The notes under the pieces were generated by a model. It was not told the DNA's origin and ran no database searches. It saw only the letters and a program-made list of their open reading frames with translations. Source: Mycolicibacterium mucogenicum DSM 44124 (lineage in GTDB: Bacteria > Actinomycetota > Actinomycetes > Mycobacteriales > Mycobacteriaceae). From it: DNA of 64,000 nucleotides. A program made the position numbers and the translations under genes. The DNA is taken from NCBI RefSeq assembly GCF_005670685.2, contig NZ_CP062008.1, positions 2,480,001-2,544,000 of the forward strand, in the 5' to 3' direction. Positions 18,893-27,331 of the stretch are shown in pieces. Within the stretch, counting starts at the first letter, position 1; each line of letters opens with the position of its first letter.

Positions 18893-19081
18893 TCAGTCCT
18901 CGCTGCTGACCACCAGCACGGCGGCCAGTTCGACCAACTTGGATTCGTGTTCGTTGGCGTGGTGCTGGCAGAACAGGAGCTCCATGCCGGAGGGCAGGGT
19001 AGCGCGAACGCGGGCGGCAGCACCGCACCGGTCACAGCGGTCGGCCCGTGTCAGTGTCGGGCCGGTCAGAGTTGCGTTCAT
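18893..19081 (-). CDS. Small zinc-finger-like protein (DUF7455)
   Basis: This protein of 62 residues starts at an ATG with an excellent AGGAGG site. A CDRCG pair of cysteines (about 16-19) and a later FCQHHANEH (about 38-46) could form a Cys2-Cys/His zinc site. The segment DRCGAAARVRATLPSG and the HESKLVELAA helix are conserved in small actinobacterial proteins next to sigA/sigB regions. Function unknown; a structural or nucleic-acid-binding role is possible. Confidence 0.75.
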   Translation of the reverse strand: MNATLTGPTLTRADRCDRCGAAARVRATLPSGMELLFCQHHANEHESKLVELAAVLVVSSED

Positions 19082-19235
19082 GGCTCCTCCTTCTGCTCGT
19101 CGCCGCCTGGGCGCTTTGCCGGTTACACATCTCTACTCTCTCAGACGATTTGGATTCCAGCGTTGTTCCCCGGGTGTTCACGGGTGTGTCGTGTCTCACC
19201 TATCGCTGGAGTTGCGGGCGCGGCAGGCTGACCGC

Positions 19236-19619
19236 ATGATCGCCGCGCCCGCAGTCCTGGTCCATCTATGTAGTGAAACGGATTGGGCGCGTGCTCAGTT
19301 CGATGGTGAGCTCAGACCACCCTCGCTCGACGAGGTCGGGTTCGTGCACCTGTCGGCTCCCGAACAGGTGCACCTGCCGGCCAACCGGCTCTACCGCGGG
19401 CAGTCCGACCTGCTCCTGCTGGTCTGCGATCCGGAGTCGCTGGGCTCACCGGTTCGCTGGGAACCCGGGGTGCCGACGGACCCGGCCTCGATGCTCTTCC
19501 CTCATCTGTACGGCGCACTGCCCGTCGGCGCGGTGACCCGCACCGTGCCCTACCGGCCCGACGCCGAGGGGGTTTTCGCAGTTCTTCCGGCAAATTTCGG
19601 AGTCGATGCCGTTGGTTAA
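19236..19619 (+). CDS. DUF952-family protein
   Basis: A cytoplasmic protein of 127 residues. The DUF952 signature is visible: LVHLCSETDWARAQ near the start, GFVHLSAPEQVHLPANRLYRG in the middle (about 34-54), then LLLLVCDPESLGSPVRWEP and FPHLYGALPVGAV. The fold is related to ADP-ribosyltransferase-like proteins, but no activity is established. The start ATG lies 154 bp from the divergent DUF7455 gene. A long open frame continues upstream but lacks conserved sequence. Confidence 0.85.
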   Translation: MIAAPAVLVHLCSETDWARAQFDGELRPPSLDEVGFVHLSAPEQVHLPANRLYRGQSDLLLLVCDPESLGSPVRWEPGVPTDPASMLFPHLYGALPVGAVTRTVPYRPDAEGVFAVLPANFGVDAVG

Positions 19620-19732
19620 CGGAAAATGAACGACAGTATGAAAAATCTGTCCACTCATCGGGAATGTGGCCCGAATCACGGTCGGGGGATTGGCACGATC
19701 GCGCGCGTAAATATCCCCGACACGGTGAGGAC

Positions 19733-21313
19733 ATGATCAACCACACGAATTCTGAAGACGCGACGGGCAAGCGCCGTCGCGCAAGAGGACTGAAGGGAAT
19801 CGGCGTCGCACTGACGGCGAGTGCCCTTCTGGTCATGTCGGCACTGCCGGCATGGGCGGCCGAGAACATGACCATCACGTTCATCCGGCACGGTCAGTCG
19901 TACGGCAACACGTCGGGCAACATCGACACGCAGGTGCCGGGCCCGGTGCTGACGCCGGACGGCCAGCAGCAGGCCAAGGACATCGCGGCCAAGCTCGGCG
20001 ACCGGAACTTCGACGCCATCTACGCGTCCACGATGGTTCGGACGCAGCAGACGGCGACGCCGTTGTCGCAGTACCTGGGTCTGCCGATCCAGGTGTTGCC
20101 AGGTCTGCAGGAGATCGAAGCCGGCAAGTACGAAGGCACCCCGGAGCGCGCAGGCATCTTCGGCTACCTGACTGCTCCGCTGGCCTGGGCGGGCATCACC
20201 GTGACGCCACCGCCGAACATCGCCTTCAACCCGACCAACCCGAACCTGGACGCGTTCATCCCGTCCGCGGCCGATCCGACCACCGGTCTGAACGGTCACC
20301 AGTTCGAGGACCGGGTCAACGGCGCGTTGCAGAAGATCTACGACAACGGCGACCGCAACGCAGCGGTGTTCTCGCACGGCGGCACCATCATGATCTGGAC
20401 GATGATGAACGCCAAGAACCTGAGCGCCGAGCAGAAGATCATGCTGTTCACCCAGCATCCGCTGGGTAACACGGGCGTTGTCGTCGTCGAGGGCAACCCC
20501 GAGGACGGCTGGAACCTGGTCGAGTGGAACGGCGTCAAGATCGCCGGCATGCAGAAGGGCCCGATCGAGAACGTGCTGACCCAGGTCCGCACGCTGTCTC
20601 GTCAGCTCAACTCGGTGGTGCAGGACGTCGCCGCGGCGTTCCAGACCGGAAACGTCGGCAAGATCCTGACCGCGATCAACCACGGTGCCGCTGACGCGCT
20701 GTTCTCGACCGCCAAGTTCGTCCGAGCCATCAACGCCCAGGTCATCGGCGGCGTCACCACGGCCATCGACAACCTGCAGAAGAAGCTGGCTCCGCCGGCT
20801 CCGGCTGCGGGCACGCAGACCACCGCCCCGGCCTCGGGTGCTGCGGTCTCGCCGGCGGCGTTCTCGGCTCCGGTTGCGGCCAAGACTCCGGCCGCGGCGC
20901 AGGCGGGCGACTCGCCGGCCAAGGTTGCCGACGCTCCGGCGTCGGACAACAAAGTTGACGGCCAGGCCAAGGCTGACGAGGCCAAGTCCGATGCCGACGC
21001 GGCCAAGGCCGAGGGGCAGGCCAAGGCTGACGAGGCCAAGTCCGATGCCGACGCGGCCAAGGCCGAGGGCCAGACCAAGGCCGACGACGCCAAGGCCAAG
21101 GCTGATGCCAAGAAGGCTGCGGCCGAGGCCAAGAAGGCCGCTGCCAAGGCCAAGGCCGAGGAGAAGAAGGCTGCCGCTGAGGCCAAGAAGGCCGAGGCCA
21201 AGGCCAAGGCTGACGCCAAGAAGGCTGCCGCCGAGGCCAAGAAGGCCGAAGCGAAGGCCAAGGCAGAGTCTGCGAAGGCCACGGCCGGCGCGGGCGCTGG
21301 AAGCACCGACTGA
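19733..21313 (+). CDS. Exported histidine phosphatase with Lys/Ala-rich tail, copy 1
   Basis: The protein has 526 residues. A twin basic region (KRRRARGLKG) and hydrophobic core end in ALPAWA, a signal peptide cut before AENM. The histidine phosphatase domain follows at once: FIRHGQSYGN (catalytic RHG at about 51-53), YASTMVRTQQTA, the acid region QEIEAGKYEGTPE and the second His in AAVFSHGGTIMIW. The ~170-residue tail begins Ala/Pro-rich and ends in dense KADAKKAAAEAKK repeats, a long positively charged helix resembling heparin-binding or histone-like tails. It is thus a secreted phosphatase probably held at the wall by its tail. The ATG after GTGAGG is clear. A tandem paralog follows. Confidence 0.88.
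   Translation: MINHTNSEDATGKRRRARGLKGIGVALTASALLVMSALPAWAAENMTITFIRHGQSYGNTSGNIDTQVPGPVLTPDGQQQAKDIAAKLGDRNFDAIYASTMVRTQQTATPLSQYLGLPIQVLPGLQEIEAGKYEGTPERAGIFGYLTAPLAWAGITVTPPPNIAFNPTNPNLDAFIPSAADPTTGLNGHQFEDRVNGALQKIYDNGDRNAAVFSHGGTIMIWTMMNAKNLSAEQKIMLFTQHPLGNTGVVVVEGNPEDGWNLVEWNGVKIAGMQKGPIENVLTQVRTLSRQLNSVVQDVAAAFQTGNVGKILTAINHGAADALFSTAKFVRAINAQVIGGVTTAIDNLQKKLAPPAPAAGTQTTAPASGAAVSPAAFSAPVAAKTPAAAQAGDSPAKVADAPASDNKVDGQAKADEAKSDADAAKAEGQAKADEAKSDADAAKAEGQTKADDAKAKADAKKAAAEAKKAAAKAKAEEKKAAAEAKKAEAKAKADAKKAAAEAKKAEAKAKAESAKATAGAGAGSTD
20963..21070 (+). repeat. 54-bp tandem repeat, two copies
   Basis: Two near-identical 54-bp units (20963-21016 and 21017-21070) encode the 18-residue unit QAKADEAKSDADAAKAEG in the phosphatase tail. 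The second paralog lacks this duplication. Confidence 0.85.
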
Positions 21314-21337
21314 CGGTTCGCTGTCGGGTAACAACAG

Positions 21338-21371
21338 ATCGGCCCCCTTCTCCTACGGGAAGGGGGCCGAT
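21338..21371. terminator. Hairpin terminator after phosphatase copy 1
   Basis: A perfect 13-bp stem (ATCGGCCCCCTTC with its complement), 8-nt loop, then TTGCGT. A similar hairpin follows copy 2, so the terminator was duplicated with the gene. Confidence 0.8.
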
Positions 21372-21398
21372 TTGCGTCGTCGAGGTTTCGTCAATTGT

Positions 21399-21496
21399 GA
21401 CGAAACCTGTCCACTGGCCGGGATTGTGGCCTGTATCACCATTACAGGACTGGCACTGTCGCGCGGGTAAATATCCCCCGAGACAGTGAGGACACC
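21399..21496 (+). promoter_or_regulatory. Duplicated upstream region of phosphatase copy 2
   Basis: These ~98 bases align with 19639-19735 upstream of copy 1: shared CTGTCCACT, GTGGCC, ATCAC, TTGGCAC/CTGGCAC, GTAAATATCCCC and AGTGAGGAC or GGTGAGGAC before the start. Both genes therefore probably use the same kind of promoter and leader. The position equal to the ATG of copy 1 is ACC here. Confidence 0.65.
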
Positions 21497-23011
21497 ATTA
21501 ACCACACAAATTCAGGCGCGGGACATCGTCGTCGCGCGCGTGGGCTGAAGGGACTCGGCGTCGCACTGACGGCGGGCGCACTTCTGGTCATGTCAGCGCT
21601 GCCGGCATGGGCGGCCGAGAACATGACGATCACGTTCATCCGGCACGGTCAGTCATACGGCAACCTGTCGGGGCTCGGTGACACATCGACGCCGGGGCCG
21701 ACGCTGACCGACCTCGGCCAGCAGCAGGCCAAGGACATCGCGGCCAAGCTCGGCGACCGGAACTTCGACGCCATCTACGCCTCGACGATGGTCCGGACGC
21801 AGCAGACGGCTGTACCCATGTCGCAGTACCTGGGCCTGCCGATCACGGTGTTGCCGGGCATCCAGGAGATCGAAGCCGGCATGTACGAGGGCACGCCGGA
21901 ACGGGCGGCGCTGTTCGGCTACCTGACGGCGCCGCTGGCGTGGGCGGGTCTGTCGGTGACCCCGCCGCCGAACGTCAGCTTCAACCCGATCACCCCGAAC
22001 CTGGACGCGTTCATCCCGAGCGCACCGGGGAGCACGACGGGCCTCAACGGCCATCAGTTCGAGGACCGGGTCAACGGTGCGTTGCAGACGATCTACGACA
22101 ACGGCGACCGCAACGCGGCCGTCTTCTCGCACGGCGGCACCATCATGATCTGGACGATGATGAACGCCAAGAATCTGAGCGTCGAGCAGAAGATCATGCT
22201 GTTCACGCAGCATCCGTTGTCCAACACCAACTACGTCGTCGTCGAGGGCAACCCCGAGGACGGCTGGAACCTCGTGAACTGGAACGGCGTCGAGATCGCC
22301 GGCATGCAGAAGGGGCCGATCGAGCAGGTGCTGACCCAGGTCCGCACGCTGTCTCGTCAGCTCGGCGGGGTGGTGCAGGACGTCGCCACGGCGTTCAAGA
22401 CCGGTGACGTGGGCAAGATTCTGACCGCGATCAACCACGGTGCGGCCGACGCGCTGTTCTCGACCACCAAGTTCGCGCGGGCCATCAACGCCCAGGTCAT
22501 CGGTGGGGTCACCACGGCCATCGACAACCTGCAGAAGAAGCTGAACCCGCCGGCTCCTGCTTCGGCAGGCGCCAAGACCACCGACCCGGCTTCGGGCGCA
22601 GTGGTCTCGCCGGCTGCCTTCTCGGCTCCGGCTCCGGTTGCGGCCAAGGCTCCGGCCGTGGCTCAGGCGGGCGACTCGCCGGCCAAGGTCGGTGACACGC
22701 AGGCTGCCGATCCCAAGTCGGACCAGGCCAAGGCCGATACCGCCAAGGGCGACGACGTCAAGGCTGATGCAAACGCCAAGGCCGACGGGCCCACCAAGGC
22801 CGACGCCGCCAAGGCCAAGGCCGAGGCGAAGAAGGCTGCGGCCGAGGCTAAGAAGGCCGCTGCCAAGGCCAAGGCCGAGGAGAAGAAGGCAGCGGCCAAG
22901 GCCGACGCCAAGAAGGCTGCGGCGGAGGAGAAGAAGGCAGCGGCCAAGGCCGACACTGCCACGGCGCACGCCACCGCCGGCTCCGGCGCCGGCGCCGGCA
23001 GCACCGACTGA
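21497..23011 (+). CDS. Exported histidine phosphatase, copy 2, probable ATT start
   Basis: This paralog of the preceding gene has 504 residues if read from ATT. FIRHGQSYGN, YASTMVRTQQTA, EIEAGMYEGTPE and AAVFSHGGT are kept, so the active site looks intact. The lysine/alanine tail is shorter. No ATG, GTG or TTG occurs in frame until ATG 21590, which lies inside the signal peptide and would leave only MSALPAWA. From ATT the peptide INHTNSGAGHRRRARGLKG plus hydrophobic core equals that of copy 1. A GTGAGG site lies 5-10 nt before ATT. The start is an inference; alternatives are CTG 21545 or a mutated, poorly expressed gene. Confidence 0.7.
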   Translation: MNHTNSGAGHRRRARGLKGLGVALTAGALLVMSALPAWAAENMTITFIRHGQSYGNLSGLGDTSTPGPTLTDLGQQQAKDIAAKLGDRNFDAIYASTMVRTQQTAVPMSQYLGLPITVLPGIQEIEAGMYEGTPERAALFGYLTAPLAWAGLSVTPPPNVSFNPITPNLDAFIPSAPGSTTGLNGHQFEDRVNGALQTIYDNGDRNAAVFSHGGTIMIWTMMNAKNLSVEQKIMLFTQHPLSNTNYVVVEGNPEDGWNLVNWNGVEIAGMQKGPIEQVLTQVRTLSRQLGGVVQDVATAFKTGDVGKILTAINHGAADALFSTTKFARAINAQVIGGVTTAIDNLQKKLNPPAPASAGAKTTDPASGAVVSPAAFSAPAPVAAKAPAVAQAGDSPAKVGDTQAADPKSDQAKADTAKGDDVKADANAKADGPTKADAAKAKAEAKKAAAEAKKAAAKAKAEEKKAAAKADAKKAAAEEKKAAAKADTATAHATAGSGAGAGSTD

Positions 23012-23028
23012 CGGTTACCGTCGAGCGA

Positions 23029-23060
23029 TCGGCCCCCGGCTCCGCGGAGCAGGGGGCCGA
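23029..23060. terminator. Hairpin terminator after phosphatase copy 2
   Basis: TCGGCCCCC and GGGGGCCGA form a 9-bp stem capped by the self-complementary GCTCCGCGGAGC. It lies between convergent genes and parallels the terminator of copy 1. Confidence 0.75.
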
Positions 23061-23066
23061 CTTGCG

Positions 23067-23570
23067 TCAGCTCTCCGTTCGCGTGGAGAGCAGCAGGTCT
23101 CGGGTGATTTCCAGGTGCCCGACGTGCTGCGCGATGTCGTGCAGGATGTGCAGTAGCGTCCACTCCGGGCTGGCGGTGGCCAGCACCGCGGCACGCGTGG
23201 TGCCGCCGCGTATCCCGTCGGCCAGCGAGCGGTCCCGGATACCTTCGGTGACGGCCACCTCGACCCAGCCGGGCAGGCGCTGCTGCAGCGCCGTCAGCCG
23301 TTCCAGCAGCTCGTCGACCCGTCCGGTGGCGGTGAACTCGCTGTCGCGGTCCCGCGGGATCCGTTGTCCGGCAATGAAAGAGCCCGCCCAGTAGTCGACC
23401 ACCCCGATGCAGTGGTTGATGATGGCATAGCAGCTGTTCGCGCCGGGCAGGTCGGGCCGGCGATTGGCGAGGTCGTCACCGAGCGCGGTGAGGACGTCAG
23501 CCATCGCCGCGAAGCACTCGGACGAGACGTCCAGCATCGCTTGGCCTAGTGGATGCTCCGAGGTTGGCAT
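23067..23570 (-). CDS. DinB-like / DUF664 four-helix protein
   Basis: The 167-residue cytoplasmic protein resembles the DinB/DUF664 four-helix bundles, many of which are mycothiol- or bacillithiol-dependent transferases with a three-histidine metal site. Candidate metal ligands are His in INHCIGVVDYW (about residue 53) and the histidines of LHILHDIAQHVGHLEIT (about 143-157). The start ATG (MPTSEHPLG) is followed directly by the amphipathic first helix. It is convergent with the phosphatase gene and divergent from a small exported protein. Substrate unknown. Confidence 0.75.
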   Translation of the reverse strand: MPTSEHPLGQAMLDVSSECFAAMADVLTALGDDLANRRPDLPGANSCYAIINHCIGVVDYWAGSFIAGQRIPRDRDSEFTATGRVDELLERLTALQQRLPGWVEVAVTEGIRDRSLADGIRGGTTRAAVLATASPEWTLLHILHDIAQHVGHLEITRDLLLSTRTES

Positions 23571-23631
23571 GCGCGAAAGCCTTTCATATGCAGGGTTTTC
23601 CCCGCCTCAGGTTTTTGGGCAGTGGGGGAGC

Positions 23632-23668
23632 CTGACCTCTGGTCAGCAATCTGACGCAAGCGTAAAAT
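23632..23668 (+). promoter_or_regulatory. Inverted repeat and -10 element of the small exported protein gene
   Basis: CTGACC-TCT-GGTCAG (23632-23646) is a perfect inverted repeat overlapping the expected -35 position. TAAAAT at 23663-23668 is a good -10. Together they suggest a repressible promoter. Confidence 0.45.
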
Positions 23669-23712
23669 TTGACGGTTCGCATCCAATTCGACCCCGACGC
23701 CGGAGGCTTTTC

Positions 23713-23934
23713 ATGCACACCAAAACTGTCCTGGCTGTTGCCGCTGCGGCGCTGCTGGTCGCGCCCGTCGGCCCCGTGTCCGTCGCGCAGGCGGCGCAAA
23801 GCTCCACCGACACCACGACGTTCAGTCCACAGCCGACGGTCGTCGCGCAACCGATGAACTGTCGCGGTGAAACCGGCGACCACGGCTGCGGTGCGGGCTG
23901 GATCTGGAACGGATACCGCTGCGTCCCCTGCTGA
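23713..23934 (+). CDS. Small cysteine-rich exported protein
   Basis: This 73-residue protein starts after CCGGAGG. A signal peptide (MHTKTVLAVAAAALLVAP to AQAAQ, cut near residue 27) is followed by a Thr-rich linker. The C-terminal ~25 residues hold four cysteines (NCRGETGDHGCGAGW and RCVPC) that could form two disulfides. Small secreted proteins of this pattern are frequent in mycobacteria and uncharacterised. A very strong bidirectional terminator separates it from sigA. Confidence 0.7.
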   Translation: MHTKTVLAVAAAALLVAPVGPVSVAQAAQSSTDTTTFSPQPTVVAQPMNCRGETGDHGCGAGWIWNGYRCVPC

Positions 23935-23945
23935 CTCGCCGGACA

Positions 23946-23989
23946 AACGAAAACTGCCCCGAAACCGGAGTTTCGGGGCAGTTTTCGTT
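23946..23989. terminator. Strong bidirectional terminator between the exported-protein gene and sigA
   Basis: A perfect 20-bp stem (AACGAAAACTGCCCCGAAAC with its complement) closes on a CGGA tetraloop. The A-rich base on one side becomes the T-rich flank on the other, so it can stop transcripts from both directions. Confidence 0.92.
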
Positions 23990-24000
23990 GAACCGGGGGA

Positions 24001-25428
24001 CTAGTCCAGGTAGTCGCGCAGGACCTGCGAGCGCGACGGGTGCCGCAGCTTGCTCATGGTCTTGGACTCGATCTGGCGGATGCGCTCACGGGTGACGCCG
24101 TAGACCTGGCCGATCTCGTCCAGCGTGCGCGGCTGGCCGTCGGTGAGGCCGAAGCGCAGCCGGACGACGCCGGCCTCGCGCTCGGACAGGGTCTCCAGCA
24201 CCGACTGCAGCTGATCCTGCAGCAGCGTGAACGACACGGCGTCCACGGCCACGACGGCTTCGCTGTCCTCGATGAAGTCACCGAGCTGGCTGTCGCCCTC
24301 GTCACCGATGGTCTGGTCCAGCGAGATGGGCTCACGCGCGTACTGCTGGATCTCCAGCACCTTCTCCGGCGTGATGTCCATTTCCTTGGCCAGCTCTTCG
24401 GGCGTGGGTTCGCGACCCAGGTCCTGCAGCAGCTCACGCTGGATGCGGCCGAGCTTGTTGATGACCTCGACCATGTGCACCGGGATACGGATGGTGCGGG
24501 CCTGGTCGGCCATGGCGCGGGTGATGGCCTGACGGATCCACCAGGTGGCGTACGTCGAGAACTTGTAGCCCTTGGTGTAGTCGAACTTCTCGACCGCGCG
24601 GATCAGGCCCAGGTTGCCTTCCTGGATGAGGTCCAGGAACGCCATGCCGCGGCCGGTGTAGCGCTTGGCCAGCGACACCACGAGGCGCAGGTTGGCTTCC
24701 AGCAGGTGGTTCTTGGCGCGGTCGCCGTCGCGGCAGATCCACTGCATGTCGCGACGCTGCGCGGCGGGCAGCTTCTCGCCCTTCTCCATCAGCTCGGACA
24801 TCAGCTGCGTGGCATAGAGGCCGGCCTCGATGCGCTTGGCGAGTTCGACCTCCTCCTCGGCGTTGAGCAGCGCGACCTTGCCGATCTGCTTGAGGTAGGC
24901 ACGCACCGAGTCGGCGGAAGCGGTGAGTTCGGCGTCCTTACGGGCCTGCCGCAGCGCCTCGGACTCTTCCTCGTCCCAGACGAAGTCGCCGGAGGCCTTG
25001 TCCTTCTCGGACGGCTCGGCGGTGTCGTCGGCGTCGTCGCCGTCGGCGGCCTTCGGCGCGGCCTTGGCGCCTTCGGTGTTGGCTTCGCCCTCGGACTCGC
25101 CTTCTTCGGCGTCGTCCTCGTCGTCATCGTCGGCGACGTCGTCGGCCTCGAGGTCGTCGTCGAGTTCCAGGTCGGCGTCGTCGACGTCGATCTCGTCGGG
25201 TTCGACGGCGAGGTCGTCGACGTCGGTCACGTCGTCGGCGACGCCCCCGTCTTCAGGCTTGGTCGCGGCCTTCGCCGCGCGCTTGGCGGGCGCCTTGGCG
25301 GCGGCCTTCTTCGCGGGTGCCTTGGCAGCGCGCTTGGCGGGCGCCTTGGCGGCGGCCTTCTTCGCGGGGGTTTTGGTGGTGCGCTTCACCGGCTCGTCGG
25401 CTGTCTCGCTGGCTTTGGTCGCTACCAC
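24001..25428 (-). CDS. sigA: Principal RNA polymerase sigma factor SigA
   Basis: SigA is the essential housekeeping sigma factor. The protein has 475 residues. It has a long low-complexity N-terminus (Lys/Ala repeats [16 protein letters not shown], then a strongly acidic Asp/Glu stretch, region 1.1-like). Regions 1.2-4 follow: [68 protein letters not shown], and region 4 ending [11 protein letters not shown]. The GTG start was chosen by comparison with known mycobacterial SigA N-termini (MAATKAS) and its GAAAGGG site; it reads [16 protein letters not shown]. The promoter lies ~130 bp upstream with a hairpin in the leader. Confidence 0.96.
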   Translation of the reverse strand: MVATKASETADEPVKRTTKTPAKKAAAKAPAKRAAKAPAKKAAAKAPAKRAAKAATKPEDGGVADDVTDVDDLAVEPDEIDVDDADLELDDDLEADDVADDDDEDDAEEGESEGEANTEGAKAAPKAADGDDADDTAEPSEKDKASGDFVWDEEESEALRQARKDAELTASADSVRAYLKQIGKVALLNAEEEVELAKRIEAGLYATQLMSELMEKGEKLPAAQRRDMQWICRDGDRAKNHLLEANLRLVVSLAKRYTGRGMAFLDLIQEGNLGLIRAVEKFDYTKGYKFSTYATWWIRQAITRAMADQARTIRIPVHMVEVINKLGRIQRELLQDLGREPTPEELAKEMDITPEKVLEIQQYAREPISLDQTIGDEGDSQLGDFIEDSEAVVAVDAVSFTLLQDQLQSVLETLSEREAGVVRLRFGLTDGQPRTLDEIGQVYGVTRERIRQIESKTMSKLRHPSRSQVLRDYLD

Positions 25429-25453
25429 GGCCACCCTTTCGGTCTTTCGTACA

Positions 25454-25479
25454 TCGGTGGCGTGGGCGTGCGCCACCGA
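25454..25479 (-). promoter_or_regulatory. Hairpin in the sigA 5' leader
   Basis: TCGGTGGCG and CGCCACCGA pair perfectly around an 8-nt loop, 26 nt upstream of the sigA start and inside the predicted transcript. It could modulate mRNA stability or translation. Confidence 0.5.
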
Positions 25480-25558
25480 AAAGCGTCGGCTGTCGAATAT
25501 TGGCGTCGATCTTCGATCGGATGTTCACCGCTATCCGTTCAGGCGGCCGCCGTTGACC

Positions 25559-25564
25559 ATTGTA
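25559..25564 (-). promoter_or_regulatory. sigA -10 element
   Basis: TACAAT on the minus strand is a near-consensus -10 hexamer about 130 bp before the sigA GTG. No clear -35 is seen, which is usual in mycobacteria. Confidence 0.55.
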
Positions 25565-25619
25565 ACGACATAGTGGCCAGAAGCCGTATCAGCGCCGGTC
25601 TCGGAGCGTTGAGGGGTCG

Positions 25620-26408
25620 CTAATGGCGGTGCAAGGCGCCGTCGGCGGCCATCGCGGCACCGACGATGCCGGCCGAATTCTGCAGCGTCGCGGCGACCAC
25701 GGGAGTGCGGTTCTTCAGCAGCGGCACCCACTTGTCGGCCTTCTTGCTGATGCCGCCGCCGACGATGAACAGGTCCGGCCAGATGGCGTTCTCGACCGCC
25801 ACCAGCACCTTGGTGACCTCCTCGGTCCAGCGTTCGTAGGACCAGTCCTTGCGTTCCTTGACCGACGACGCGGCCCGGTGCTCGGCTTCCTTGCCGCCGA
25901 CCTCGATGTGCCCGAACTCGGTGTTGGGCAACAGAACCCCGTCGTAGATCACCGCCGAGCCGATGCCCGTCCCGAACGTCAGCAGCACGACCAGCCCGTT
26001 CACCTCGCGGCCCGCGCCGAACTTCTCCTCGGCCAGTCCCGCGGCGTCCGCGTCGTTGAGCACCGTGACGTCCTGGCCGTCCAGCCGCGAGGCGAACATG
26101 TCGCGCACGTTGGTGCCGATCCAGCTGCTGTCGACGTTGGCCGCGGTCCGCACGATGCCCTCGGTCACCACGCCGGGATACGTGACGCCCAGTGGTCCGG
26201 TCCAGCCGAACTCGCGGACGACGGCGGCGACGGTCTCCGACACGGCTTCGGGCGTGGCCGGCTGCGGGGTGGGGAGCCGGAAGCGCTCGCCGATCAGCTG
26301 GCCGGTGTCGAGGTCGACGATGCCGCCTTTGACGCCGCTGCCGCCGACATCGATCCCCAGCGCTCGATGCTGTGAGGCGTCGGTCGCGGCGGTGGGCGTC
26401 TCGGTCAT
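25620..26408 (-). CDS. ppgK: Polyphosphate glucokinase PpgK
   Basis: A ROK-family kinase of 262 residues that phosphorylates glucose using polyphosphate or ATP. The phosphate-1 motif is [16 protein letters not shown] (about 18-33). The sugar-binding/catalytic region [12 protein letters not shown] contains the base Asp, with phosphate-2 [13 protein letters not shown] and the EFGHIEVGG segment. Also seen are [16 protein letters not shown] and a late [15 protein letters not shown] adenosine-side motif. The ATG lies 5 nt after AAGGAG. It is divergent from suhB (71 bp apart), the standard order next to sigA. Confidence 0.95.
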   Translation of the reverse strand: MTETPTAATDASQHRALGIDVGGSGVKGGIVDLDTGQLIGERFRLPTPQPATPEAVSETVAAVVREFGWTGPLGVTYPGVVTEGIVRTAANVDSSWIGTNVRDMFASRLDGQDVTVLNDADAAGLAEEKFGAGREVNGLVVLLTFGTGIGSAVIYDGVLLPNTEFGHIEVGGKEAEHRAASSVKERKDWSYERWTEEVTKVLVAVENAIWPDLFIVGGGISKKADKWVPLLKNRTPVVAATLQNSAGIVGAAMAADGALHRH

Positions 26409-26479
26409 CTGCACTCCTTGGAGGGGGTGGGCAAGAGGGCGCGACCCACACCCTAACCGCGTGTGCTGCGATAGGTGTC

Positions 26480-27331
26480 ATGACAGCACGCGAACCCGAA
26501 TGTGGCACCGCACCTGCCGCACTGCGCGCGCTCGCCGAGCAGTTGGCCACCGAGGCCGCCGCGTTCGTCCGCCGGCGGCGCGGCGAGGTTTTCGCCGGCC
26601 CGCAGCAGGACGACGGCGCGGTGCGCACCAAGAGCAGCCCGACCGATCCGGTGACCGTGGTCGACACCGAGACCGAGCGGCTGCTGCGTGAGCGACTGGC
26701 GGCCCTGCGGCCGGACGACGCGATCCTGGGCGAGGAGGAGGGCGGCGCGGCGCGGGCGCCCGCGGGCGTGCCGGTGTGGGTGCTCGACCCCATCGACGGC
26801 ACGGTGAACTTCATGTACGGGCTGGGCGCCTATGCGGTGTCGGTCGGGGTGCAGATCGACGGCGTGTCGGTGGCCGGTGCGGTGGCCAACGCGGCGACCG
26901 GAGAGGTGTTCTCCGCCGCGCGTGGCCACGGGGCCGTGGTGACCCGCGATGGCGTGTCAACGTCCTTGCGCTGCAACGTCATCGACGAGCTCCCGATGGC
27001 GCTGGTGGCGACGGGGTTCGCCTACGCGCGGGAGCGGCGGCGGCAGCAGGCCGGCGCGGTGGCCGAGCTGCTGGCCGAGGTGCGGGACATCCGCCGGGTC
27101 GGCTCGTGCGCGCTGGATCTGTGCATGGTCGCCGCCGGCCGGCTCGACGCGTACTTCGAATCCGGTGTGCACGTGTGGGATTGGGCGGCCGCGGCCCTCG
27201 TCGCCGAAGAGGCGGGCGCGGTGGTGCGGCTGCCCGCACCGGGTGCGGACGGCGACGACCTGGTCATCGCCGCGGCACCCGGCGTGGCGGCGGCGCTGAC
27301 CGGGCAGTTGGAGCGGGTCGGGTACCGCTAG
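26480..27331 (+). CDS. suhB: Inositol monophosphatase family protein SuhB
   Basis: The 283-residue protein is a Mg-dependent phosphatase of the inositol monophosphatase fold. In mycobacteria this supplies inositol for phosphatidylinositol, mycothiol and lipoglycans. Metal-site motifs are in order: DPVTVVDTETE, ILGEEEGG, WVLDPIDGTVNFMYG (about 96-110) and HVWDWAAAALVAEEAGA (about 232-248). The ATG gives an N-terminus typical of the family; no strong ribosome site is visible. It ends overlapping the convergent cei stop by 4 bp. Confidence 0.92.
   Translation: MTAREPECGTAPAALRALAEQLATEAAAFVRRRRGEVFAGPQQDDGAVRTKSSPTDPVTVVDTETERLLRERLAALRPDDAILGEEEGGAARAPAGVPVWVLDPIDGTVNFMYGLGAYAVSVGVQIDGVSVAGAVANAATGEVFSAARGHGAVVTRDGVSTSLRCNVIDELPMALVATGFAYARERRRQQAGAVAELLAEVRDIRRVGSCALDLCMVAAGRLDAYFESGVHVWDWAAAALVAEEAGAVVRLPAPGADGDDLVIAAAPGVAAALTGQLERVGYR

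Noticed and set aside
24040..25623. A 527-codon plus-strand frame opposite sigA
   Set aside because: Antisense shadow; its leucine/glycine pattern mirrors the acidic and Lys/Ala repeats of SigA.
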